Source: Mesorhizobium sp. ES1-1 | GTDB taxonomy: Bacteria > Pseudomonadota > Alphaproteobacteria > Rhizobiales > Rhizobiaceae | NCBI RefSeq assembly: GCF_020164785.1 | Contig: NZ_JAIUGX010000015.1 | Coordinates: 62,001-126,000, forward strand | Length of the DNA stretch: 64,000 nt | Reading direction: 5' to 3' | Shown here: piece by piece, positions 33,601-41,595 of the stretch | Position numbering within the stretch: position 1 is the stretch's first letter | Layout of the letters: each line of letters opens with the position of its first letter | The notes under the pieces: model-generated | Told to the model about the DNA's origin: nothing | Seen by the model: only the letters and a program-made list of their open reading frames with translations | Database searches by the model: none | Program-made: the position numbers and the translations under genes

Positions 33601-34967
33601 CCGGCATAGATCACCGTTTCAAGCTGGGCGTCCGACAGACACGCGCAGATGTCTGCGGGCAGCATGGGCCGGTAGGAGGGCTTCGGCGGTGCGACCGAAG
33701 CCATGGCGGCAGATTGCACCAGCTTGGTCGGATGCGGCTGCGCGCCAGCAATGCGCAGCGATTGCAGCGCATATTCCTCATAAATGGCGTCGGACAGGCG
33801 AGCGCCGTCCGGTGGCGTCCAGTCCACGGTCTCATAGGCAAGTTCGACGCCCTCGGGATCTTTGGCGGGAGCAGCGGCAGGCCGCGCAGTTATCGCCCGG
33901 GCCAGATAGCCCCGCACGGTTTTCGGCGCGGTGGTCGAAGCGGACACCACGATCTTCGGCAATGAGACTGGCGAACGCTGCGGGGCATGTGCCTCGATCC
34001 ATCCGATCAGCGTGGCAACATCAGGCGCGATCCCTGGTGAGGCCGGGAAACTGGCCGGTTCGTCGGCGGGCAGCTTGTCGATCACGGTCAACCGCGTGTC
34101 GATTGTGGTGCCGTGCTTTGCATAGACCGCGCCATCGACGGCGGCGGTGAACACCACGCGGCCACGGGCCTGCAAGCGGATGAAAGCGTCCCGCCAAGCC
34201 GGAGCTTCGGGGCCAAAGCCAGCGCCGGTGATCGTCACAAGGCGGCCGCCCGGAGCAAGACGGGCCAGTGCCGAAGCAACATGGCGGTAGGCCGCATCAG
34301 CGACGCGCCCGCTGACATTGGCCATGACCGAAAATGGCGGATTCATCAGCACAACGGACGGGACGGCATCCGGACCCAGATGATCGTCGATCTGGGCGGC
34401 GTCGAAACGGGTGACGGCAAAGGCCGGAAAGAGCGAGGCGAGACAGTCGGCGCGGGTCTCGGCGAGTTCGTTGAGGATCAGCGAACCGCCGATAGTCTGC
34501 GCCAGGATCGCCAGAAGCCCGGTCCCCGCCGATGGCTCCAGCACGCGGTCATGGGGCGTGATCGCGGCAGCCGTCAGAGCGGCAAGGCCGAGCGGGATCG
34601 GCGTCGAAAACTGCTGGAAGTTCTGGCTTTCTTCGGAACGCCGGGTCTGCGTCGGCAACAGCGCCGTGATCTTTGCCAGCACGGAAATCCGTGCAGCCGG
34701 AGACGCGGCTTTACGGAAAAGCGCCTTTCCGTATTTGCGTAAGAAAAGAACGGTAGCGACCTCGCACGCCTCATAGGCCAGCTTCCAGTCCCACGCGCCA
34801 CTGGCATCGGATGCGTCAAAGGCCGTTTCCATCGCACCGCGCAATGTGACGGCATCGACGCGCTGGCCGCGTTCGAGATGGGGGAGCAAAAGATTGGCCG
34901 CAGCCAGGATCGCAGGCGCAGCCGCCAGCGGCGTGACCGGATCGGCCACGGGGAAAACCATGTTCAT
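30645..34967 (-). CDS. Giant DNA methyltransferase-helicase fusion (strawberry-notch-like)
   Basis: 1440 aa from ATG 34967 (34961 also possible). N-terminal third: SAM-dependent methyltransferase with motif I LEPSAGTGLLAILAQ (about residue 140) and motif IV VLMNPPFSVMANV. Middle: superfamily 2 helicase of the Strawberry-notch type with Walker A-like FMLGDGTGAGKGRQSAAI and DEAH-type IIFDESHSMQN. C-terminal: helicase motifs including LGRTNRTNQAQPP. Fusions of this kind occur on alphaproteobacterial ICEs and plasmids and may protect incoming DNA. A leader-like sequence and a terminator precede it. Confidence 0.88.
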   Translation of the reverse strand: MNMVFPVADPVTPLAAAPAILAAANLLLPHLERGQRVDAVTLRGAMETAFDASDASGAWDWKLAYEACEVATVLFLRKYGKALFRKAASPAARISVLAKITALLPTQTRRSEESQNFQQFSTPIPLGLAALTAAAITPHDRVLEPSAGTGLLAILAQTIGGSLILNELAETRADCLASLFPAFAVTRFDAAQIDDHLGPDAVPSVVLMNPPFSVMANVSGRVADAAYRHVASALARLAPGGRLVTITGAGFGPEAPAWRDAFIRLQARGRVVFTAAVDGAVYAKHGTTIDTRLTVIDKLPADEPASFPASPGIAPDVATLIGWIEAHAPQRSPVSLPKIVVSASTTAPKTVRGYLARAITARPAAAPAKDPEGVELAYETVDWTPPDGARLSDAIYEEYALQSLRIAGAQPHPTKLVQSAAMASVAPPKPSYRPMLPADICACLSDAQLETVIYAGEAHADHLAGAWTVDEHFDNVSAAPEDAAGSIRFRRGFMLGDGTGAGKGRQSAAIILDNWLRGRRKAIWISKSDKLIEDAQRDWSALGMERLLVTPLSRFPQGAKITLSEGILFTTYATLRSDDRGEKVSRVKQIVEWLGSDFDGAIIFDESHSMQNAGGGKGERGDVAASQQGRAGLRLQHALPDARVVYVSATGATTVHNLAYAQRLGLWGGEDFPFQTRAEFVEAIEAGGVAAMEVLARDLRSLGLYTARSLSYDGVEYELIEHQLTDEQRHIYDSYAAAFAVIHGNLDAAMEAANITGSEGTLNRQAKSAARSAFESTKQRFFGHLLTSMKTPTLIRSIEADLEAGHAAVIQIVSTGEALMERRLSEIPTEEWNDISVDVTPREYVGSYLQHSFPVQLYEPFSDSEGNLSSRPVFRDGQPVECREAVARRDEMLEQLGSLPPVPGALDQIVQRFGTDMVAEVTGRSRRIVRKGEGASARLAVENRAPSANLAETSAFMDDQKRILVFSDAGGTGRSYHAELSAKNQRLRVHYLLEPGWKADAAIQGLGRTNRTNQAQPPLFRPIATDVKAEKRFLSTIARRLDTLGAITRGQRQTGGQGLFRPEDNLESAYARDALRQLYLLIVRGKVEGCSLERFESATGLKLMDSTGIKDELPPITTFLNRLLALTIELQGILFSAFEQLLQARIDGAMASGTYDMGLETLKAESFIVTDRQMIHTHPGTGAETRLLTLTERRRNQPVTLDAALAELDDPRARLLINERSGRAAVQIPTTSVMLDDGEIERRVRLIRPMEAMNIPVRAMGETHWIEADRAAFSAAWKAELAEVPEFTDSILHMVTGLLLPIWKRLPQDSSRIYRLQTDEGERIIGRRVSPAWAANASTSGVTSSLTPDAAYAALIEGRTILDLAEGLQLRRVRVMGANRIELTGFTDAMRDRLRAYGLFSEIISWKLRFFVPVDATGPAIIGKLLDRFPALRIGEREAA

Positions 34968-35066
34968 GTCGGGAACCTCAGAAGAGCGGGAAGGACAAGC
35001 CCGGACAGCGCTCTCTCTCGACCACCCGGACCTGACCCTTTTCGGCCCACCTCTCACTCTCAGAGC
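34968..35066 (-). ncRNA. Diverged copy of the recurrent structured leader (possible radC-like RNA)
   Basis: Upstream of the methyltransferase-helicase start. Read on the minus strand it shares CTGAGAGTGAGAG, a GTC-GGTCCGGG part and a CGAGAGAGAGCGC block with the better copies at 36793-36880, 40117-40206 and 41596-41682, in the same order and at a similar distance from the ATG. It is clearly more diverged, so the call is weak. Confidence 0.35.
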
Positions 35067-35073
35067 GCAGCAT

Positions 35074-35105
35074 AAAAAAAGCGCCCCGACCGGACGGCGG
35101 GGCGC
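35074..35105 (-). terminator. Rho-independent terminator
   Basis: On the minus strand: stem GCGCCCCG / CGGGGCGC around a 9-nt loop, followed directly by seven T. It lies 20 bp after the stop of the gene at 35126-35770 and separates that transcription unit from the methyltransferase-helicase gene. Confidence 0.9.
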
Positions 35106-35125
35106 TTGGCAGTGTCATCCCGGGA

Positions 35126-35770
35126 TTATCCGAAGCGGCGACCGGCTTCGGTAAAGGTGTATTCATTAGCGGCGATGGTTTCATCGACCATTTCGTCCGA
35201 GGACAGATAATCATATTCGCGTTCAAGCTGGCGGTAGAGCCATCGAGCCAGATCGCGCAGCGCCTCGATGATCGTCTCCTCGGCATCGGCGGTCATGTCC
35301 CGCCAGGTCGGGCTGTCGCGCTCTACTGAGATCGCCATGCTATATTCGTGATAATAATGGCCGCGATGGCTGGCATCGGCGCGAAGCTGATAGAAGTTTC
35401 GGCGCTGGATTGCCTGAAGGGCGTCGGCGATGCGGTGCAGTTCGGTGTCCTGCGGGGCGTATTCCCGGATCAGGCGCGGCGCATGCTTCCGGTAGGAATA
35501 GAAGGTCTCGAAGCACGCACCGTCGCCCTGCGAGCAGAAGCCCCGGAACCAGATGCAGGGGTCTTGCCGTGTGCCGCCGCCCATTAAACGGACGGTGCGG
35601 GTCTTGAGGCTCAGCCCGAGGATTTCCGCGATGCGCTGGAAATCCTCATAGACGGCATCGTACCAGTCATAGTCGAAGCCGCCCTCACGATACCAGGCGC
35701 GAGCCTTGTCCTTCGCCGCGTCGGACAGTTCGTTGAGGCGATAGACGATGGTTTCGATGATCTCACTCAT
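35126..35770 (-). CDS. Conserved ICE protein of unknown function
   Basis: 214 aa from ATG 35770 (MSEIIETIVYRLNELSDAAK). Aromatic-rich (many Tyr, Phe and Trp): ARAWYREGGFDYDWYDAVYE, CIWFRGFCSQGDGACFETFY, HRGHYYHEYSMAI. Similar proteins are sometimes annotated as antitoxin of a toxin-antitoxin stability system, but I see no antitoxin motif and do not adopt that name. It overlaps the upstream gene (35763-36179) by 8 nt, so the two are translated from one transcript. Confidence 0.75.
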   Translation of the reverse strand: MSEIIETIVYRLNELSDAAKDKARAWYREGGFDYDWYDAVYEDFQRIAEILGLSLKTRTVRLMGGGTRQDPCIWFRGFCSQGDGACFETFYSYRKHAPRLIREYAPQDTELHRIADALQAIQRRNFYQLRADASHRGHYYHEYSMAISVERDSPTWRDMTADAEETIIEALRDLARWLYRQLEREYDYLSSDEMVDETIAANEYTFTEAGRRFG

Positions 35771-36179
35771 AGGGATCTCTCCCTTCGAGCACCGAGGAAA
35801 GCCAGCCATCGGTATAGATCCAGTCCACCGTTTCGCCGGTGGCAAGATCAAGGACATGCGCGCCACCCCCGAAGCCGTCTATGCGCGGCTTCGAGCAGCT
35901 GTTTGCGTATTGGAAACCCCATAATCCGCTCAGGCCAAACTCGGCAGCGCAGCGTTTGACGAATTGGACGACATGCTCGGGATCGCCGGTGATGTCATCG
36001 CGAATCCAGAGCTGTGTGCCACCATGTTCTGGCTGGATGGAGAGCAGGAAGCCATCCGATGGTGGATCTTCGGCGGCATTGTCATCCGCCAGAGCGTTGT
36101 AGAGCTCAAGCGCGCGGGCGGCGTTTTCGGGGGTGCCTACGTCGAGGAGGCAGGAAAAGTGCGTGTAATAGTCGGCCAT
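35763..36179 (-). CDS. Conserved hypothetical protein
   Basis: 138 aa, acidic. Contains LWIRDDITGDPEHVVQFVKR, GLWGFQYANSCSKPRIDGFG and DLATGETVDWIYTDGWLSSV. No family recognised. The end overlaps the start of the next gene by 8 nt, pointing to a two-gene unit ended by the terminator at 35074-35105. Confidence 0.7.
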   Translation of the reverse strand: MADYYTHFSCLLDVGTPENAARALELYNALADDNAAEDPPSDGFLLSIQPEHGGTQLWIRDDITGDPEHVVQFVKRCAAEFGLSGLWGFQYANSCSKPRIDGFGGGAHVLDLATGETVDWIYTDGWLSSVLEGRDPYE

Positions 36180-36244
36180 GACGGTCTCCGGACATGACAG
36201 GGCCCGGCGTATGGCCGAGCCGAATGGGATGGAATGGGTGAAGT

Positions 36245-36792
36245 TCAGGCGGCCTGCGGCACGCGGAGCAGATCGACCGAGGTTTCGCGCCAGAAGGGAT
36301 CGACCAGCCGGGCTTCCAGTGCAGCGGCGCGGTAACGCAGCCGTCTCGCATCACCAGCGTCCAAGGCTCGGAATGCCATACCGCGCAGGCGGCTGGCCTC
36401 GGTCACGATCCTGCGTGCTTCGGCATCGGATGCGACGGGCTGTTGCCAGAGGATAATGTCGGCGCGGATTTCACCGGCGAGGACCAGGCGCTGATCTCGG
36501 TCCTGAATGAGCATGATGCGCAGCTGAAAATACGGAAGCTGTCCGGCCCTGTGCAAATATCGCCGCGCGACAGGCGCAAGGCCGCGGCCTGGATGGCCTC
36601 TTCCGGTGACGGGCATTCCCCAAGCGGGATCACGCGGTCAAAGCTATTCGCCGCGTCACTGGCGTCATAGCTGGCCACGCCGAGGCACGAGATGCGCAGC
36701 GGCAGCTTTTGCGCCCGATAAAGCGCGGGCAGAACATCGACAGCCAGAATCTGACCGATTGAGCGGAAGGTTTCGGAACGGGCAAAGGTCAT
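36245..36792 (-). pseudogene. Conserved hypothetical gene split by a one-base frameshift
   Basis: The first part (ATG 36792, MTFARSETFRSIGQILAVDV to RLSRGDICTG) and the second part (GQLPYFQLRIMLIQDRDQRL to LLRVPQAA, stop 36245) lie in different frames. Together they would make a protein of about 182 aa; separately each continues into sequence without coding character. The break falls at ACA GGG CCG (CCC on the plus strand at 36547-36549). One more G there would restore one frame, reading T-G-A-G-Q-L. A contracted G run, real or a sequencing error, is the simplest explanation. A leader copy lies directly upstream. Confidence 0.65.
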
Positions 36793-36880
36793 CGGGATCA
36801 CTCCATGACGGGCGCCGGTGAGCCTCTCTCTCCAGCCCTCAACCCGTCACGGCCGAAAGGCCCGCACTCTTCCTCTCTGA
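36793..36880 (-). ncRNA. Recurrent structured leader, copy 1 (possible radC RNA motif)
   Basis: Directly upstream of the ATG at 36792. On the minus strand: TCAGAGAGGAAGAG, a GC hairpin (GGGCCTTTCGGCC), then GACGGG paired with CCCGTC across GGCTGGAGAGAGAGGC and ACCGGCG. The same elements in the same order occur upstream of the ParB and ArdC genes. The radC RNA motif is described upstream of anti-restriction and DNA-binding genes in such elements; the match is from memory. Confidence 0.6.
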
Positions 36881-36992
36881 CCGGGGTTTCGTCCCCGGTT
36901 CCGCAACCGGCGATGGGCGACCATCGCAAGGCCGAAGGCCCGAAGCGCGGGCTGCCGCGCTCGGGCCGTCGGGGATGAGGCGCTTTCGCGCC

Positions 36993-37157
36993 TTATTCCC
37001 ACGGGTCCAACTCCAGCTTCACCATGTCGTCATCGCCGTCGAACTCGGCGGCGGGGCAAGCGGCGTGGGTGCCGTCTCCGGCCTGGAACACGACGATCGA
37101 AACCATCAGCGTGGCGGCAAGGCTGGCGGCGAAGGCAGTGGCATCTGCATAGGACAT
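36993..37157 (-). CDS. Small single-helix protein, hypothetical
   Basis: 54 aa from ATG 37157 (MSYADATAFAASLAATLMVS). One hydrophobic segment at about residues 8-26, then an acidic C-terminus rich in Asp (EFDGDDDMVKLELDPWE). Small membrane proteins of this form are common in the ardC-parB part of such elements, but I cannot name a family. The upstream extension of this frame is not supported. Confidence 0.45.
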   Translation of the reverse strand: MSYADATAFAASLAATLMVSIVVFQAGDGTHAACPAAEFDGDDDMVKLELDPWE

Positions 37158-37574
37158 GGGTTCCGGCTCCTGTGTTTGGAGGCGGGGGACCATCCCCCGC
37201 GCGACAGGCGCCCGAAGTGTCTGACCGGATCTGCAATCACCCGAGGGCGTTCGGACTTTTTCCGAATCCCCGAGGGCGGCACGCGCGCGTAAGCCGACCC
37301 CTTTGGGGTTGAATGTCAAAGAGACGGATCGGACCAAGGTTTGCGAATGGAAGCGGGGGTGGTTTTTCGCATCTGACAGGATGCCGGGTACCCGTCGCAG
37401 ATGCTCTGCCGCGCCAGCCTTGCCATCATGCTGGCATCAGGATCGTGTTCCCTTCAGGCCAGAGATGGCTGCCGCTTGTCCTGATGGGAATGGCGGATTG
37501 CATGGTGAAGCCGGATTGGACCCGTCCGGTGCAGTCCTCCCATCCTCACGGCCCGACACACTGCGATTGGGTCT
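37158..37574. other. Gene-free region
   Basis: 417 bp. Only short open frames on either strand without recognisable domains. No clear repeats, terminator or promoter that I can support. Confidence 0.5.
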
Positions 37575-37880
37575 TCAGCTCCAAAGCCCATCGGCAATTT
37601 CGCGGGCTATCATCGCGCGCGCCTTCATTATCAGATCATCGTCCGAGGTATCGATATGACTGAAGAAACGGGCACGAGCACCATGAGCGGTCCACTCGGC
37701 GTAGCGGCAATACTCACGGGCATCGAGCCGGAACACCCGCATGTCTTCGGCCCAATGGGGTTTGGGTTCCACGACGACGGTAATGCCGTCGCGGGTTTCT
37801 TCCCAGGGCAGTGTACGCTCCATCGGACGGTTTTCCCGATCCTGGGCAAAGATTTCATCGATGTCGATACTGATCGGCAT
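37575..37880 (-). CDS. Conserved hypothetical protein
   Basis: 101 aa from ATG 37880 (MPISIDIDEIFAQDRENRPM). Contains RTLPWEETRDGITVVVEPKP and AREYCRYAEWTAHGARARFF; acidic, soluble, no membrane segment. It follows the ParB gene on the same strand after 97 bp. Function unknown. The longer upstream frame reads into non-coding sequence and is not used. Confidence 0.65.
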   Translation of the reverse strand: MPISIDIDEIFAQDRENRPMERTLPWEETRDGITVVVEPKPHWAEDMRVFRLDAREYCRYAEWTAHGARARFFSHIDTSDDDLIMKARAMIAREIADGLWS

Positions 37881-37977
37881 GGCGGCTCTCCAAAGAAAAA
37901 GCCCGATCACGAGGACCAGGCGAGTTACGGAAACGGAGCGGTTGGAACGAGGCGACCGAAGCCGCCCCGCATGAGTG

Positions 37978-40116
37978 CTATTCAGCAGCGACCATATGCT
38001 GTTCTTCCTCGTCGTCAGCCGGGTCGTCCTCGCCATCGCCGGAAAGGAAATCGGGCAAATCGTCGGCTTCCGCCGCAGCGCCCGATGCCGGATCGACTTC
38101 GATACCGTCATCCACCATGCGCAGCGGCTCGGGCAGCCAGCCGGTTTCGGCCAGCAGGCGTTCGGCCTCCTTCGCCATGTCGCCCTTCTTCAGGTGCCCG
38201 ATCAGATCGGCGGCCCGGTCTCCGGCCCCTTCGCGCACGGCTTCAAGGATACGCGGCTTGGTCACGCGGCCAAGATAATTGCCAACCGTCGGCCGCCAGC
38301 CCACGGCCACCATATCGAGGCCGGTCGAACGGGCCAGCCGGTCAGCCTGCGACAGGCGGATGTCCAGTCCGTGCTGGCTGACGCCCATGCCGCTGTAGGG
38401 GTTAGGCTTTTCATAGAGCGCGTTGACACCGAAACTGACGCAATGGGCGAGCAGGTCCATGCGCGAACCATCATCCAGATCAGTCAGCCAATCCCAGAGG
38501 GCGGCATCGTCTGCTGGGACATGATCGCCCCAGCGTTCGTGCCGGTCTGCGATCGACTTGGCGGAGGCGCTATCGCGCAGATCCTCGGCCTGAGCGGGCA
38601 GATGAACCTCCCGGACCTGGGCTTCGAGGCATCCCTTGCTGGAATGCGGCATGAAGCAATCCATGACCAGCCTGTGCAGCAGTGCCGTCATAGCGACATG
38701 CGGGTTTACTGCCACCGCATCCCGCAGCGCCAGCGTCCGATGCGCGGTCAGCTCGCTGACCAGGCGATCGGGCAGCGGCTTGATGGTGTCGGCCTCGTCT
38801 TCCTCCTCAGTTTCGACCGTCTGGCCGCCCAGCGTGATAACTGCACCCATGCGGCTTACCTCCGGTTCTGCCCGCTGGATCACCTCGCCGGTTTCCGGGT
38901 CAACGATTTCAGCTTCCGGTTCCGCAGGCGTTTCATCCTCGGCGCGAACATAGCCGCGCTCGATCAGCAATGCGCCATCGGCGTCGATGCTGATGAAGAC
39001 ACCCGCCATGCTGATCTGGTCCGGCTCGAAGGTCATCGGACGGCGCTCGAAGGTTTCCAGCGCCTGTTCGATCTCACCGAGGCGGGCGTCGATCTCGTCC
39101 GGCAGTTCGTCGGCCTCGCCATATTCCGCTTCAAGCCGCTCATATTCGTCGCGCAATGCCTCGCGGGTGGCGCGTTCATCTTCGGTCAGATCGACCGTCG
39201 TGCCGACAATCTGGCGCAGGCCATGGTCGTGACCATAGGGAAAGGTGATGGCGACCTCGATCCATTTCCAGCCCTCGGCGGCGATGGCTTCGGCCTCGGC
39301 CTTGAGTTTTTCGCCCACCAACCGGTCGAGCAGCACCGGATCTTGCAGCCAGCCACCATCGTCCTGCTGAAAGAGATCACGCAGCACGCAGCCTCCAGCC
39401 TCTTCATAGGCATCGATACCAACGAACACCGCTCGTTTGTCGGCGGCGCGGACCGTGGTTTCGGTCAGCAGGCGGCGGATGTGGTAGGGTTCTTTCTGCC
39501 AGCCATCCTTGATCGCTTCCCAGACCTGCTCCTGACGGGCATGGTCAGAACTGACGCTGAAGGCCATGAGCTGTTCCAGCGTCATGCCGTCCTCAGCATA
39601 GACGTCGAGCAAGGCCGGTGAGACGGAAACCAGACGCAGGCGCTGTTTCACCACCTTGGCATCCACGAAGAAGGCGGCGGCGATGGCTTCCTCGGTCATG
39701 CCCTTTTCGCGCATGGCCTGGAAGGCGCGGAACTGGTCGAGCGGATGCAGCGGTGCGCGCTCGATATTCTCGGCGAGCGAAACCTCATCGATCAGCACAT
39801 CGGCGCTGGCCTCCGACACGACGCAGGGGACCGGCGCGATTTTGGCGAGGCGCTTTTGCTTGACCAGCAGCTCCAGCGCCCGGAAACGGCGACCGCCGGC
39901 GGGCACCTCGAACATGCCGGTTTCCTTGCCCTCAGCATCCACGACCGGGCGGACATGCAGGGACTGGATCAGGCCGCGACGGGCGATGGACTCGGCCAGT
40001 TCCTCGACCGAGATCCCGGCCTTGACGCGCCGGACGTTGGACTGGCTCAGCACCAGCTTGTTGAAGGGAATGTCGCGCGAGGACGACAGGGTGATCTTCT
40101 GAACGGCAGTGGCCAT
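37978..40116 (-). CDS. Large ParB/RepB/Spo0J-family protein
   Basis: 712 aa. The N-terminal 200 residues are ParB-like: FNKLVLSQSNVRRVKAGISV, EELAESIARRGLIQSLHVRP, the GGRRFRALE box, SLAENIERAPLHPLDQFRAF and a helix-turn-helix (GMTEEAIAAAFFVDAKVVKQ). The remaining 500 residues are acidic and specific to these large ICE ParB proteins. It is far from the parA at 21198-21851 and more than twice the length of normal ParB, so it probably acts as a CTP-dependent clamp or regulator for other purposes. A structured leader precedes it. Confidence 0.9.
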   Translation of the reverse strand: MATAVQKITLSSSRDIPFNKLVLSQSNVRRVKAGISVEELAESIARRGLIQSLHVRPVVDAEGKETGMFEVPAGGRRFRALELLVKQKRLAKIAPVPCVVSEASADVLIDEVSLAENIERAPLHPLDQFRAFQAMREKGMTEEAIAAAFFVDAKVVKQRLRLVSVSPALLDVYAEDGMTLEQLMAFSVSSDHARQEQVWEAIKDGWQKEPYHIRRLLTETTVRAADKRAVFVGIDAYEEAGGCVLRDLFQQDDGGWLQDPVLLDRLVGEKLKAEAEAIAAEGWKWIEVAITFPYGHDHGLRQIVGTTVDLTEDERATREALRDEYERLEAEYGEADELPDEIDARLGEIEQALETFERRPMTFEPDQISMAGVFISIDADGALLIERGYVRAEDETPAEPEAEIVDPETGEVIQRAEPEVSRMGAVITLGGQTVETEEEDEADTIKPLPDRLVSELTAHRTLALRDAVAVNPHVAMTALLHRLVMDCFMPHSSKGCLEAQVREVHLPAQAEDLRDSASAKSIADRHERWGDHVPADDAALWDWLTDLDDGSRMDLLAHCVSFGVNALYEKPNPYSGMGVSQHGLDIRLSQADRLARSTGLDMVAVGWRPTVGNYLGRVTKPRILEAVREGAGDRAADLIGHLKKGDMAKEAERLLAETGWLPEPLRMVDDGIEVDPASGAAAEADDLPDFLSGDGEDDPADDEEEQHMVAAE

Positions 40117-40206
40117 GTCAGTGACTCCATGACGGACGCCGGTGAGCCTCTCTCTCCGGCTATCAGCCCGTCACGAAGCGAAGCGCCGCCCTCTTCCTCT
40201 GAAGAG
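40117..40206 (-). ncRNA. Recurrent structured leader, copy 2 (possible radC RNA motif)
   Basis: Directly upstream of the large ParB gene. On the minus strand: CTTCAGAGGAAGAG, a hairpin (GCGCTTCGCTTCG), then GTGACGGG, GCCGGAGAGAGAGGC, CACCGGCGTCCGTC and GGAGT before the ATG. Primary sequence of the outer stem changes compatibly between copies (GACGGG with CCCGTC or TCCGTC), as expected for conserved RNA structure. Confidence 0.6.
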
Positions 40207-40240
40207 AGCGACGCCAGCCGCAGAACCTGAAACCCGGAAA

Positions 40241-40636
40241 TCAGGCACTTTGGTTTTCCGTATCGGCGGATGTAGGGGAAAGGCCCGCGCCGACGCGGTA
40301 GAGCAGACGCTCGGCGGCGCGGATGCTGCCGGTCTGATGGGCGGCCTCGGCCCAGACCGAGATCGGGAAATCGCCGGTGAACAGCAGATCGCGCTCGATG
40401 CCCATGCCGAAGGGCAGCCGGACTGACTGCATCTCGCCAAGGCTCCACGAACCCAGTTCGGGATGGCCGAGATCCGCCAGGCCGAACATGATGTCGCCAT
40501 CCTCATCCAGCTCGGTAGCAAGCCAGACGCCTTCACCGAGGGGATTGAAGAACTTAACGACCGGGATGTGATCTTGATCGCGCTGGCGACCATTGGCCAG
40601 CAGGCGGTCGTGCTGTGCGCCTGTCAGGAGGATCAT
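40241..40636 (-). CDS. DUF2958 domain-containing protein
   Basis: 131 aa from ATG 40636 (MILLTGAQHDRLLANGRQRD). Typical DUF2958: HIPVVKFFNPLGEGVWLATE, LDEDGDIMFGLADLGHPELG, GSWSLGEMQSVRLPFG, IERDLLF. Always found with ardC-like anti-restriction genes on mobile elements; function unknown. The ATG overlaps the ardC stop codon, indicating coupled translation. Confidence 0.9.
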   Translation of the reverse strand: MILLTGAQHDRLLANGRQRDQDHIPVVKFFNPLGEGVWLATELDEDGDIMFGLADLGHPELGSWSLGEMQSVRLPFGMGIERDLLFTGDFPISVWAEAAHQTGSIRAAERLLYRVGAGLSPTSADTENQSA

Positions 40637-41595
40637 GCCGCAGCCCTCCGGTCGGTTACGCTGGCATCCGGCTCCACGGTGTCTTCGGCAAGCAGATGCG
40701 ACAGCAGCCAGTCCGCCGCCTTGCTGGCCTGCGAGGCCGCGCGGACAATCGCGCGGGAATCCTCGCGCATGACCTCCAGCCACGACCCGATGTAATCGGC
40801 ATGGCGGACGGTCGGCATGATCCCGAGCGCGGCGCAACTGAAGGCCGCGGTCTGTTCGGCAATCATTTCCTCGAAGGCGTATTTCTTCGAACCGAACGAG
40901 CCGGTCAGATCGCGGTTGAGGCGGCTGTGATGGCCGCTGGCGTGACCCAGCTCGTGCAGGGCTGTGCGGTGCCAGTTGATAGGCTCGAAATAGGCTTGCG
41001 GAGGCGGCACCTGCACATAGTCGAGCGACGGCATGTAGAAGGCGCGATTGCCGCCAATGCGGAAGTCGATGCCGGTGGCCCGGATCAGCGCCTCGACCCG
41101 AGGTTCGATAAGGCCCGGCGGCGGTGGCGGCGCGACTGCCGTGATCTCATCGGGTAGGCCATCGCATTGCGCGGCGTTAAAGACCGTGAACCGCTTCAGG
41201 AACGGAATGGCATGCGCATCCTCACCCGTCTCGCGGGCACGGCGCTTCTCGTCCTCGGGGGTGAAACGGTCGGCATAAACGACAGTCGTGCCACGCTCGC
41301 CCTTCCTGACATTGCCGCCAAGCGAAAGCGCCTGGCGGAACGTCAGCCACGCCTGAGCGGGGAAACCATGCTGGATGACAGCGCCCCAGAGGATGAGAAT
41401 ATTGATGCCGGAATAGGACCGGCCGGTTGAAGCATTTCTCGGCAGGCCCAGCGGGGCGGTATCAGGCGACGCACCCCAAGGCTGGACCCATGGCAACCGC
41501 CCTTGCTCCAGCTCGGCGATGATCTTGTTGGTGATGTCGTCGTAAAGGTTGCTGCGCGCGCCACCTTCCGCGAGGTTACGACCCTGTCTGGCCAT
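40633..41595 (-). CDS. ardC: ArdC-type anti-restriction protein (ssDNA-binding domain plus zinc metallopeptidase)
   Basis: 320 aa. The N-terminal DUF1738/ArdC_N domain has IIAELEQGRLPWVQPWGASP, GRSYSGINILILWGAVIQHG and GGNVRKGERGTTVVYADRFT. The C-terminal domain has a metallopeptidase-like HExxH site, ALHELGHASGHHSRLNRDLT, about residue 225. ArdC proteins bind single-stranded DNA and protect incoming plasmid DNA from restriction. A structured leader lies directly upstream and DUF2958 follows in the same operon. Confidence 0.93.
   Translation of the reverse strand: MARQGRNLAEGGARSNLYDDITNKIIAELEQGRLPWVQPWGASPDTAPLGLPRNASTGRSYSGINILILWGAVIQHGFPAQAWLTFRQALSLGGNVRKGERGTTVVYADRFTPEDEKRRARETGEDAHAIPFLKRFTVFNAAQCDGLPDEITAVAPPPPPGLIEPRVEALIRATGIDFRIGGNRAFYMPSLDYVQVPPPQAYFEPINWHRTALHELGHASGHHSRLNRDLTGSFGSKKYAFEEMIAEQTAAFSCAALGIMPTVRHADYIGSWLEVMREDSRAIVRAASQASKAADWLLSHLLAEDTVEPDASVTDRRAAA

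Noticed and set aside
35126..35770. Antitoxin of a toxin-antitoxin system
   Set aside because: The name is sometimes attached to relatives, but there is no DNA-binding motif and no toxin-like partner that I recognise.
37975..39621. Plus-strand open frame of 548 aa opposite the large ParB gene
   Set aside because: Antisense to a gene with clear ParB motifs; composition reads as a shadow, with no recognisable domain.
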